Positions 21,060 to 31,838 of a stretch of DNA of 64,000 nucleotides are shown in pieces (the first letter of the stretch is position 1; every line of letters begins with the position of its first letter). The stretch spans positions 29,786,790 to 29,850,789 of the forward strand of contig CM066913.1 in NCBI GenBank assembly GCA_033964015.1, in the 5' to 3' direction. The translations under genes were made by a program, and so were the position numbers. The stretch comes from Scolanthus callimorphus. Its lineage: Eukaryota; Cnidaria; Anthozoa; Actiniaria; Edwardsiidae. The notes under the pieces were generated by a model. The model was not told where the DNA came from and made no database searches. It saw only the letters and a list, made by a program, of their open reading frames with translations.

Positions 21060-22210
21060 TAAAAGGTCTATATCTTGGGAAGGGATTAACCTCAGACAAC
21101 CAAACTTGGGTGAAGTTGTCTAAGTGGCAAGGGGGGTGCAACGGCATGGTCACGTGGTATGACATCACTCATGACGTCATCAAACGAGAAAAGGTTTATA
21201 TCTTAGGAAGGGATTATCCTCAGACAACCAAACTTGGGTGAAGTTTCGTAAGTGGCAAGGGGGTGCAACGGCATGGTCACGTGGTATGACATCATTGATG
21301 ACGTCATCAAACGAGAAAAGGTTTATATCTTTGGAAGGGATGAACCTCAGACAACCAAACTTGGGTGAAGTTGCCTAAGTGGCAAGGAAGGTGCAACGGC
21401 GTGGTCACGTGGTATGACATCATTGATGACGTCATCAAAGGAGATAAGGTTTATATCTTGGGAAGGGATTAACCTCAGACAACCAAACTTGGGTGAAGTT
21501 GTCTAAGTGGCAAAGGTGGTGCAACGGCATGGTCACGTGGTATGACATCATTGATGACGTCATCAAACGAGAAAGGTTTATATTTTTGGAAGGGATGAAC
21601 CTCAGACAACCAAACTTGGGTGAAGTTGCCTAAGTGGCAAGGGGGTTGCAACGGCGTGGTCACGTGGTATGATGTCATTGATTACGTCATCAAAGGAGAA
21701 AAGGTATATATCTTGGGAAGGGATGAATCCAGATAACCAAACTTGGGTGAAGTTGTCTAAGTAGCAACGGGGGTGCAAAGGGCGTAGTCACGTGGTATGA
21801 CGTCATCGATGACGTCATCAAACGAGAAAAGGTTATATCTTGGGAAGGGATGAACCTCAGACAACCAAACTTTGGTGAAGTTGCCTAAGCGGCAAAGGTG
21901 GTGCAACGGCGTGGTCACTTGGTATGACCTAACGGCGTGGTCACTTGGTATGACCTCATCGATGACATCATCAAAGGAGAAAAGGTATATAACTTGGAAA
22001 GGGATGAACCTCAAATAACCAAACTTGGGTGAAGCTGTCTAAGTAGCAAGGGGGGTGTAAAGGCGTGGTCACGTCGTATGATGTCATCGAGGACGTCATC
22101 AAACCAGAAAAGGTATATATATATCTTGGGAAGATATGAACCTCAGAGAACCAAACTTGGGTGAAATTATCTAAGTGGAAATGCAAGTGCTTAGTCATGT
22201 GGTATGACGG
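21060..22210. repeat. Nine-unit 128-bp tandem array with CRE and E-box palindromes
   Basis: Units start at GGTTTATATCTTGGGAAGGG-type sequence at 21065, 21193, 21320, 21448, 21575, 21703, 21831, 21984 and 22112. Spacing is 127-128 bp except for one 153-bp unit, which has an internal 25-bp duplication (TAACGGCGTGGTCACTTGG twice near 21905-21955). Units carry CAAACTTGGGTGAAGTTG, then GGTCACGTGGTATGAC and GATGACGTCATCAAA. Most have CACGTG and TGACGTCA. Diverged single units are found at 27465-27560, 27720-27870 and 28078-28165. Confidence 0.92.
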
Positions 22211-22413
22211 TGACAGGCTATGACAACGCAACCTCTTTTCGACTCTTTGTCTCATTTCTTATTTCATTTTGTTATTTCTATTTTAACTGGGGAAGTGCTT
22301 GACTAGGAAGTCAAGTCCTTAGTGTACCAAGAATGTGTGACACGTGAAATGAGACAAAGAAAGCATGGAATACATGACATGGTCTCATGTTTCTGTTTGT
22401 GCTATCAACCACA

Positions 22414-23457
22414 TTAGTATATACTACACGGGAACCTCCATAGATCGTGCGTTTTGATTGGCTCGCTATCTCGGGATATTGCCACAATATTCCGAGATCA
22501 AAAGCATTATCCCGAGATTGAGAAGCCCGAGTGCAAGTGGTTCGGATATTTTTACTTTCTAAAGGAATTATCTGATTCGAAATGCAACAAAAATCCTTCT
22601 CAATTAACTTATGTTGTCTCTTTAGTTTTCAAGGTGAACTTATTTCTTGAACTTCGAAAATTTGCTGTTCTTTTTTTCAGTTCTTCGGAATCAGAGATCG
22701 ATGATTCGTTCACGGCACTTTTGAGAGACAAATTACATTCACAACAACATATTAATTAAGGCAATTCTGTCGAAAACATATCACAAGAAACTCTTAATCT
22801 ACTTTGCCGAACATGTACCTGTAGGTTGAAAGGCACAGTAAATCGTAGCCAGTCATTGAGCTCAGTTTAAGAGAGAATTTCCGTTAAGCTTACCGTCGCC
22901 ATGTTGATTCGCTTGATCACGAGCCATCCGACAGCAAACGTATTTAAAGTGGTATCTCTTTTATGAACAAGGTCTTCCTCATTGTCCCAGAGCTTGAAGA
23001 GGTTAATTTCCCAAATTTCTGTTTGAATATTCCAATCGAATCTTGAATTTCTCTGCCAGCGGGTTGAAAAATATAGTCATCTATCGGTGGTGAAAATGGC
23101 GACCAAAGGCTATGTGTTTTCAGCGAAGCAACTCTGCAGTTCACAATCCATAATCCAAGGCACAAAATGCGAATTTATCCCTCGAATCCATCCTTGCAAC
23201 CTTCTATAAACTTAAATCATTTATCGTAGTCGATATTAAGGTTTTAAAAAAGTGTTTTCTAGGGTTTTTGCTTCTCTAAAACAGCAGCAAGTTTCCACCA
23301 TGTGTTGAGTAGGCGAATGCTTGTAGTGAAGTCTGACGTAGTGTCGCGTGCGTGACAAACGTCACGCATACAGAAGGTGGCTACAAAAGTGTCGGCAAAT
23401 GCCACATTTAGTGTCGTTCGGATATTTTTTGGAGTGTTCCCGTGTAGTATATACTAA
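22414..23457. mobile_element. TIR-bounded DNA transposon, about 1.04 kb, non-autonomous
   Basis: The first 22 bases (22414-22435, beginning TTAGTATATACTAC) are the exact complement of 23436-23457. The TA at the very edges would fit a TA target site. Two open frames inside (22454-22759 and 22944-23165) show no transposase motif. A TTTTGATTGGCTCGC motif lies just inside the left end. Confidence 0.75.
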
Positions 23458-23566
23458 AACAATTATTCTCCTCAGGCTCAGTGAATAGTGGCGAATAGTC
23501 CCCTCGACCTCCGGTCTCGGGGACTATTCGCCACTATTCACTTCGCCTTCGGCGAATAATTGTTAA
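23458..23566. repeat. Foldback hairpin, about 50-bp arms
   Basis: AGTGAATAGTGGCGAATAGTC (23480 onward) and GACTATTCGCCACTATTCACT (to about 23541) pair almost perfectly. The outer ACAATTATTC / GAATAATTGT extend the stem. It directly abuts the right end of the preceding TIR element. Confidence 0.8.
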
Positions 23567-25568
23567 ATATAGCTCTTTAGAGGCCATTTTAAAAGTAGCA
23601 TTGAAACGATAGGGCTGTGATGTACATTGTTCATAGGTGATGGGGACAGTAGTTGCTATGGAAACAAAGGATGCTGTGTAGGACATGTATGAGGTCGCGA
23701 AGGAGGAGTGTGTGGGTCATGTGCAAAAGAGAACAGGAACAGCAATAAGGAGGTACAAGACCCAAATGAAAGGCTGCCAGATGGGAAGGGGGGAGGGGGT
23801 GCAGAGGAAGATTGACCGAAAAGCAAGGTTGATAAGACCAGAACTACTATGTCGAGACAATTAATCATCCTGGAGACTTGTTTTTGTGTATTGGTGTTGT
23901 CTAGGTACTTTAAAATGTGCTTGAGGTAGTGTTTTCAAAATATGGTAGAAGTAAGTTAGCCAAAAAACATATTTTTCCTTGCAAACCAAGTGTTTGCCTA
24001 AAAAAGCTTGTTTTCTCATGTTAAGGATTTTGAGAGGAAAACACTAATAAGTAGGCAGGGATTTGATATTTTACCTTCTTATTTTTAGAAGACATTAGTC
24101 TTGTTGACTTCTGTGCAATGAGTGAAGGATTTTGAGGAAACGTCAATTTTGCTCCAGTTGCCATGGAAACAATGATTTTTTTAGCTTTCGGCAACAAAAA
24201 ATGTAAACTATGACTATTCCTTCACTCATTACACAGAGCTCCATCTAATAAATCTGGTTACTGAGTTTGAAGTCAATATCTTCTATTTGGACTGAGATAT
24301 TTAGATTAAGAGAAACAGTTGAATCCGAATAGATTTTACATTACCATGGTAACTATGTAATTAAATTACCTGAAATCTATATCATTTTGTTTTGATATTA
24401 AATGCCTCTATTTTCACCAAGTCTGACTTCTTCAACTACAATTCTAAATAAATTGTGATTTTTTTCGATTTTTGACCAAGCGGGCTACAATTCAAAAAAC
24501 ATCGCTAGCTCGAGAAATTTCGGCGGACTACTTTTTGCTATATAATGAAACACTTAATGACTGCACCCTCTTCGTCTCAGGAAACATCGAGATTCAGGGA
24601 TAACAAAACTCGCTGTTTCCCTCGAGAGCAGTCATTTTAACTATACACTTAACGGTGTACAGCGCATCTTGTAGTCTTAAAGGGGCCGTCTCACCTGCCC
24701 ATAATGCATTGCTTTGTTTATATGATTCATTGCATTAGAACCTGATTGAATGCAAAGGAATTCTACTAATACGAGTTTAATGCGCTAAATTGACAAACAG
24801 TGAAGTGAAGCGGTGAAGCAGTGCTTTGCAGACATGGCGAGTGGGCTATTTTAGGCCTCACGGAAAAACTCGAACTTCAATTGCATCGTGTCAATGCAAA
24901 ACAAAATAGAGTTTTCAATCATAACGTATCTTCCGTCCAACTAATGTAGAGAGAACGAGGCCTAAAGGAAAACAATATTCATATTTTTCTTCTCCCTTGC
25001 ACAATCTTTTTTGATGTTTTATTTATCCAAGATGAGAATATTTATTTAAACTTGAGGACTGACATCGCTTTAGTCCTTTTCGTTCAGAGGCAGCCCCGAC
25101 ACAGGTGTTTGAAATAATATCAGGCTGATAAGGCGATGACTAAATCTGTTCAAAAATTGAACAAAAATTGAAATACATTTTTATTGAAAATAGAAAACAA
25201 AATCAAATTTGAAGTCACTTGAGTATTTCATGCAGGTAAATGTATTTAGTGAATCAAATATCGGACCCAAGCAGCAAAAGAACAAGCAACAAAGTCAAAC
25301 AGAGCTAACCTTTATCTAGCCGTTCACCCGCTCTCCTTCGTACGTGAGGCTAAATGAGACCCGTGCCTCTTGTTTTTGATGTTCCAAAATAAATTATATC
25401 CTGTTTATTTCGTCTCGTTTTGGTTACCACCATCGAAGAGGGGAAACAAAATCGCATGATCCTCCCACGTCAGTGATCACAAAAAGAATGAGAGTTTTTA
25501 TTGCATTAAAAATATTTCTGCACGGCGCTTATAAGGAGACCAAAACAGAACAAAACACCCATCCCCTC
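23567..25568. other. Intergenic, one dispersed repeat, no gene
   Basis: At 24530-24665 lies a repeat (GCTATATAATGAAACACTTAATG ... AACTCGCTGTTTCCCTCG...GCAGTCATT) whose relatives are at 40905-41030 and 41195-41262. A TTAAAGGGGCCGTCTCACC terminus-like sequence is at 24679. No exon is seen; CCTCTTTTTCCCC-type tracts are absent from likely acceptors. Confidence 0.45.
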
Positions 25569-26156
25569 TCAAAAGTCAAATGGGTCTTCCCTTATATATT
25601 CCCCTATCCTTTTATTTTGCTCGCTTTGATGGACATTACCTGTTGACCCCGGATGGACTATCTGATAGGCATAAGAGCATTTGCATATCGTGATTAAGGA
25701 ATATTTAACTATCAATAAGCCTCCCTTAATACGGCGAAGGCCAGCCCTCTTGCCACCTCTGTTTTTCACTTTATCATCAACAAACAGTTCCACAGTTTGT
25801 TCTCCTATTTCCAAAAGTTTTAGATTTTCTCTCAAGTAGATATCATTTGCTATATAGAACTAGAAATATAAACATAACAAGTTTATATTGGCAGCGTGTT
25901 TGAAGGTTTGTGTTTTGCTGCGCTTTAAAATATTGCTATTAAAATTTTACTCAAATGTACAGTCAAATTTACAATTCTAGGGTTCACTATGGACAACAAT
26001 ACCTTATTATGAAAATGTAATCTTGTTTCGTTCAGTGTATTTGCAGAGTAATGTACAATAGCGTGCCAAAGAATGCAAGGTATTTAACAGATTAAACATC
26101 CACTTTCGCTATATCATTATTTAAACCATAAAACTTACCAAGTTTTCGACGCTCAT
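25569..26156 (-). CDS. Candidate two-exon gene for a 102-residue orphan protein
   Basis: Exon 1 (26139-26156) is ATG plus five codons (MSVENL) ending at a strong donor, GTAAGTTTT. Exon 2 (25569-25859) follows TATATTTCTAG and is open for 96 residues to TGA. Both splice sites are phase 0. The protein is FYIANDIYLRENLKLLEIGE, then QTVELFVDDKVKNRGGKR, a hydrophobic stretch GGLLIVKYSLITICKCSYAY and an acidic end REDPFDF. No signal peptide is evident. The middle hydrophobic segment could be buried or a short membrane anchor. I do not recognise the family. The support is the coherent splice signals and frame, so it could also be a chance ORF; homologues or RNA would decide. Confidence 0.42.
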
Positions 26157-27464
26157 TTGATCCAATACTGAACTTTGTACACCGACCAGAAAAAGGTGAG
26201 TGTCTGATTGGTTTCCCTTTCGTGCCTTCGTAACGTTTACGAGCTCGCGTGGCTTGTTATCAATAAGCTGTTCCAATCCGGTGAACTGTCAGTTGTTTCG
26301 CTTCACATGATTTCTTACTCTTCTCATTATGAATATTAAAGAGCACGAAAATACGTTAAACACCAATATCTTGATGTTGTTGCCTTCAACGTCTCAACCA
26401 TGAAAACGGGCTACCCAGTTGTAATAGGATTGCCACATGGTCAAATATTTGCAGAAGTTGTCGGATACACTGAGCTTGTGATTGATGCAGAGCTATAACT
26501 GGAATGCAAGCTTTTCGAATCCATCAATAAGATACGATACGAATAGCCACCGATACAAGCTACTTATATCTTATCTTACATTTTGTGATACCATGCCCAT
26601 ATCGCGTTTGATAAAGCAACCCTCAACATTTTATTCATTATATTGAAATATACTGGGGAAAAAGATCTTAATAGAAACATTGCTAAAAAGCCATTGAAAG
26701 AGTCATTATGTTTTGCATAGTGTAAATCTAAGTTTCAAAACGTAGCTCTCGCCTTTGTGTTCAGAGCGGATGCTTTTCTTTCCACTGCCCGGGATGCCAT
26801 AGAAAATGAAGAAAATGCACTTCTTTGGGTCTGTTTCATGGATGAAAACAAATCAACGGCGAGAGAAGAGAGAGCCAGAAAAATATATTTAGTCTAGAAA
26901 AGGCAACTGGAGAACTGGATCGCGGCAGTAGTTGGATATTTACGTATTTGACTGCCTTTTGCTTTTTTCCTCTTTCTGACGCACCTCAGCTCTTGGACAA
27001 GAAAAGATCAAAGACCTTTGCTTCGATGACAGAAACTGGAATGCTTTTTTGGAAAGAGCGATTTTTCCGTGAAAAAAACTGATTCGTATGATCGAATCAT
27101 CAGCAAACTCTTCACAGCTGGTCCAAATGTCAAAAACACAATATTTTTCTGACTTATAGCCGAGAATTACTGAAGAGCGTGTTGCAATGTAGCGTTATTG
27201 GTCAGTATGCAAAGGGTACAGCACAAATCTGCAGCTATATTCAAACGAATATTATCCTCCAATTTCATTTGTTTCACCCGTATAATTTTATACAGGAAAT
27301 CGCTTTTCCAACACGGGTTTGAAATGTGCGCTAAAGATCTGCCATATGGCATATATTTGTCGATGGCCCGAGGGTGCACCTATTAGCGGAGCTCCAGCGC
27401 GAAGGCCCGCGCTAGCGGAGCACCATACCTAAGAAAAAAACGTATAGTATACTATCGAGTTGAT
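26157..27464. other. Intergenic, nothing recognised
   Basis: The promoter of the candidate small gene would lie at the left edge, where CCAATCAGACACTCACC occurs on the minus strand. The remaining sequence shows no exon, RNA gene or clear repeat. Confidence 0.4.
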
Positions 27465-27887
27465 TTTTGAACGTCATGGGCATTATAGATCTTTTTGATG
27501 ACGTCATTGATGACGTAAGGGCACGTGACTTCGGTATAGAGTTCCTCTTATGGTCTTTGAAAGTTTGTCCAAGTTTGGCTTCTATAGAAGCTACCCTTCG
27601 GGAGATACGATTTTTTCTTTATTTCTCTGGTATTAAACCTATAGCGTACGCCGTCCGTCCGTCCGTCCGTCCGACCGTCGTCCGTCCGTCCGTGTACACA
27701 TGGGAACCCTGTGGTATACAAAGAAAAAACTATATCTCCTCAAGGGAACATGCTAAGACAACCATACTTGGGATAATTTGTCTATGCCACAAGGGGGGTG
27801 CTGTAACCCGGACACGTGATGTGACGTCATCGATGACGTCATCAGTGATTGAAAAATGAATATCTCGTGAAGGGGAGACTCTAAAGG
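27465..27887. repeat. Diverged copies of the CRE/E-box unit and GTCC microsatellite
   Basis: GACGTCATTGATGACG (27500) and GACGTCATCGATGACGTCATC (27822), with GACAACCATACTTGGG between, match the 128-bp array at 21060-22210. They are split by a (GTCC)n tract at 27653-27700. A further unit piece follows the next foldback at 28078-28165. Confidence 0.7.
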
Positions 27888-28079
27888 CCGATTTAGACTG
27901 TACGATTTTCGCCTACAACCATCGCATGCGACATGCTCGCATCAGCATACGACTCGAATCGCAAAGTCTAAATCAGCCCTACAACTCCTCTACGACATGC
28001 GCTTACGAGCTAAGTCATGTCGCAAGCGTGTCGCATGCGATGGTTGTAGGCGAAAATCGTAAAGTCTAAATCGGCCTTA
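27888..28079. mobile_element. Foldback MITE, about 190 bp
   Basis: AAGGCCGATTTAGACTGTAC...GATTTTCGCCTACAACCATCGC on the left is complementary to GCGATGGTTGTAGGCG...AAAGTCTAAATCGGCCTT on the right. It is inserted within a CRE/E-box unit: the unit sequence stops at CTCTAAAG and resumes as GACAACCAAAC. Confidence 0.8.
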
Positions 28080-28201
28080 AGACAACCAAACTTTGGTAGT
28101 GTAGTCTAGGTCACCAGGTGAGCGAAATGAAGTGGTCACGTGATATGACGTCACAGCACAGGGCTCCTTGAACGTGGAACCCAGGGTGAAGGTGTGTGTT
28201 T

Positions 28202-28220
28202 GGGGGGGGGGGGGGGGGGG
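28202..28220 (+). repeat. Poly-G tract
   Basis: This is a run of 19 consecutive G. It is able to form G-quadruplexes and is a likely place for length error in the assembly. Similar C and G runs are at 35766-35779 and 48809-48819. Confidence 0.9.
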
Positions 28221-28810
28221 TGATATGTGCCGCCAAACGGGTTCCCAATTTTTTTCCTCCAGCCGAAAGAACGGAACGGGGTTTATCGTTTACGAAATGC
28301 TCATTTTGACACAGAATTATATTTTATGGGGGTGTCTTTATTTCTATTTAGAACGGGGCATCAATTTGGGTAAAATTCACAGAGAACGGGGTTTATTTTT
28401 TAGCGGTCCGGTATCCATCAAATCGCGCGCTCTGATTGGCTCGCGAGCGGTCCGGAATCCTACGATCCGGACCCCGGGTCCGGATGATTCGCGCGCGCGC
28501 TTATTTCTGTGAAATTTATGCTGTTTCAGTGAAAGCAAAAATATATATATTATTTACCGGCCAGATCGTGAAATATCGTGACCGAGGTCTTGAAAATACT
28601 GACCGAGACCGGTGAGTAACATATGTCTTTTCTTATGAAAATCGTTTGGAGGTCGCAGCAGCAAAAACCAACCATACATCAAGCGAAATACCATTAAAAA
28701 TGGCCACTTTTTAATTTCAGAAAAAAAAAATCCAGCACTTGAAATCAAATTAAATGGTAAGTGATCCTTGTTGATCTCGCGATTGTCTTGTCTTTTTTCT
28801 TGAGGATTAA

Positions 28811-29510
28811 GGTCTCGGTCAGGGAAAACGACGTGCTTACGGAAAAAATTCTTGTCGCGTCGCAATTTATGCTATGATGATCATATCGTTTTAAAGCTAA
28901 AAGATTGTTCTATCTAATGAAGTTGTTCATTGTAGCAGAGTTTAGATTTTTCTTATCTTTTAACGACCCCGAACTAAAAACTACCTTGTTTACTTGAAAA
29001 GCTCCAGACCATTAGCGATTTGTTGCACAATTTCAAACTTTGTCGGATTTTAATCTCGGAGTAATGAACTGAAAAACTGTGTGAGCGATTTTTGATATTT
29101 TGCATATTTACGAAAATATTAGGTCGCAAAGTTGAAACCCTCATTTTTTTCAATTTGCTGCCGAAAAAATTATCATAAAAACGTTTTCAAGTAAAAAATA
29201 AAAAAATCTTCACACGGTTTTTTAGGTGTTATCATCTTCTCACTACATAGAAAATTTGACGCCGATATCGTGCGAGGTCAGGAGCTTCGCGAAGGTGAAA
29301 ATTTGACCTAAAATGTAAGTGCTAGAAAAAGCGTGTAAAATTAATTAAAATACAGAGTGGCGGGCAATACAAACAAATGGGCTATTGAAACCAAGGAAAA
29401 CAGTTGACGCGTCATTTGGGGTTTTAGAAATATACTTTAGGACTCTATTAACTGAATTCCAGGAAAAAAGTCGTATTATGGATTTTTAATTATTTACCCT
29501 GATCGAGACC
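28811..29510. mobile_element. TTAA-flanked MITE, 700 bp
   Basis: The ends are inverted (GGTCTCGGTCAGGG at 28811; CCCTGATCGAGACC ending 29510) and the element is flanked by TTAA on both sides, the target duplication of piggyBac-type transposases. A second copy lies at 57489-58169 and a truncated inverted copy at 31290-31474. No ORF of transposase size is present. Confidence 0.85.
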
Positions 29511-31474
29511 TTAAGGTGGATCGACCCAGTAACAGTAATTTTGTACCCATGCCAACCAATTTTGAACCTCTCATATTAAAACAGGTTGATTTCTATCGCG
29601 CAGCCAATATAACACACATACAACCAATAGACTGAAATACATGTCAATACAAAAGTTGGGGAGATCGGAGTTAGTATCACGTGACAATCGGGCTACGCCT
29701 ATTTCTACTCTCAGCCCAGTTTCAAGCTGTAACGACATTTTTTCGAGAAGTGCTCTACGGTACCTCGAGATGGAGTAGTTGCCTCCGTGTAACCGAAGTT
29801 TGATTAAAATTCTACAAGACCGATTTGAAGATATTTTAGGATTTATAAATAATGGCTATAATTTATGTAAAATTCAGTGAAGTGAATAAATATGTCAGAG
29901 TTTGGTACTTCATGGTTATTAATTGCAGGCTTTTATAGCCAAATCTATTTGTAATTGTTCAAGGAAGGTCATGCTTTTGATAAAAATTAAATATCATTTT
30001 GCGATTTCGAAAAATATAGAAATGTACGTATCAACATAACTCCTTTACGTATCGGCTATTCCACGAAACTTGGTCTGATTTAAAAAATCGTAGTTTTTTT
30101 CGCTCCAAAACTTTGGACGACTCCAATCGATCAATGTAAAGTTTGTCTCCAACGTTTCATAGCAATTGAAATCCTCTAAGGCTGTCAACTGGGGACGCAA
30201 AATCGGTAAATATTGGATGAATTTCTATAGTTTCTCTTCTGGGATTTGCTTTTGTTCCCCATTCGGCAAAAAATCGAATTCCAATGGAGCGCACGTGGGC
30301 TTGTCCTTGCTTGGCTAGTCTCCGATGTATGATAATTTTGTGAGGTTCTTTGGTCTTTTGTTATGCATTTAATTACCATGTCGGCGACGATTCGGAGAGC
30401 AGTCAACCGCTAATATCAACGTGTGCCGCATTGGAAGAACAAAAGCAAGTCCCTGAGCGGAAACTTCACGAATCCATCCAATATTTACTGATCTTTGCGT
30501 CCACAGTTCATGCCCATAGAACATTTCAAATGGTATGAAACGGCGGAGGTAAACTTTACATTGATCGATTGGAGTCGTCCAAAATTTTGGAGCGAAAAAA
30601 ACTACGATTTTTTAAATCAGACCAAATTTCGTGAAAGAAGGCCCAAATTTCGCGCTGAGCCGATTCGTGGAGGAATTATGTTCATACGTACATTTTAATC
30701 AAAAGCATGACCTTCCTTGAACAATTACAAATAGATTGGGCTATAAAAACCTATAAAAACCAATTTATAACCATGAAGTACCAAACTCTGTCATGTTAAT
30801 TCATAACACTGGATTTTACATAAATTATAGCCCTGGGTCCGGTTGCTCGAAGGTGGTTTAGTACTAATCCAGGATTAATTACCATGGTGACTCGATGGTT
30901 TTGTTCAGAACTAAACCTGGTTTAAATTTAATCCACCTTTGAACAACCCACGCCAGATTTATAAATCCTAAAATATCTTCAGATCGGTCTTGTAGAATTT
31001 AGTCAAACTTCGGTTACACGTAGGCAATCAGTCAATCTCGAGGTACTGTAGAGCATTTTTCGAAAAAATGTCGTTACAGCCTGAAACTGGTGTGAGAGTG
31101 GAAATAGGCGCGGCCCAATTGTCGCGTGATACTAACTCCGATCTCCCCAAATTTTGTATTGACATGTATTTCAGTCTATTGGTAGTATGTGTGTTATATT
31201 GGCTGCGCGATAGAAATCAACCTGTTTTTATATGAGAGGTTCAAAATTGGTTGGCATGGGTACAAAATTACTGGGTCGATCCACCTTAAGGTCTCGATCA
31301 GGGTAAATAATTAAAAATCCATAATACGACTTTTTTCCTGGAATTCAGTTTAGAGTCCTAAAGTATATTTCTAAAACCCCAAATGACGCGTCAACTGTCT
31401 TCCTTGGTTTCAATAGCCCATTTGTTTGTATTGCCCGCCACTCATTTTCTGTATTTTAATTAATTTTACACCTT
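29332..31474. repeat. 2.1-kb inverted duplication, roughly 1-kb arms
   Basis: The left arm (29332 to about 30275) and right arm (about 30425-31474) are complementary over nearly their whole length, with a spacer of about 150 bp. Matching blocks include GTGTAAAATTAATTAAAATACAG at the outer edge, GGTGGATCGACCCAGTAAC, TACAAGACCGATTTGAAGATAT and CTTTACATTGATCGATTGGAG. The left arm begins inside the TTAA MITE at 28811-29510, so the duplication copied the MITE border and came after that insertion. The right arm has gained a separate insertion at 30832-30956. Confidence 0.9.
30832..30956. mobile_element. 125-bp MITE inserted in the right arm
   Basis: It interrupts the inverted duplication: the left arm lacks it. 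The ends CTGGGTCCGGTTGCTCGAAG and CAAAGGTGGATTAAATTTAA.. read as imperfect terminal inverted repeats (the right end is ...GAACAACCCACGCCAG). The inner GATTAATTACC / ACTAAACC blocks recall common anthozoan MITEs. Confidence 0.75.
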
Positions 31475-31610
31475 AAAACTCCTTCCAGACGGCCCCTTTA
31501 TGGTAAATATCGATCACCCATGATCGATGGCTTCAAAAATTCTAACACAAGTTTTTTTGTCACAAGATCATTTTACTGCCAATGTAGATAGCTGATATAT
31601 TGATTACAGT

Positions 31611-31838
31611 TGTTTCAGGTAACACGCGACCCAGCGCGTTCAAACATTTTTTGGCAGTTGGATTTTCTGGTGCAGTGAATTGGCTTCTGTCTCGACATGT
31701 CTCGCTAGGGAAGCCAAACAAATGCACTGGGGAAAGATTTGATTGGCTCACACGGATGGCATTGATGGACAGCGCAGAAAACCCAACTGACAAACTCCGA
31801 GATTCTGACAACGGCGAAGTCGCGTGTTACCTGAAACA
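31611..31838. mobile_element. TIR element, 228 bp
   Basis: The left end TGTTTCAGGTAACACGCGAC is the exact complement of the right end at 31819-31838. The interior holds no transposase. A GATTGGCTCACACGG motif lies near the right end. Both strands show chance open frames because of the symmetric structure. Confidence 0.8.

Noticed and set aside
21060..22210. A CRISPR-like array
   Set aside because: Units are contiguous 128-bp repeats without unique spacers, and this is a eukaryotic genome.
22454..22759. A 101-residue ORF within the TIR element as transposase
   Set aside because: Too short, no catalytic motif, and it runs into the element's AT-rich middle.
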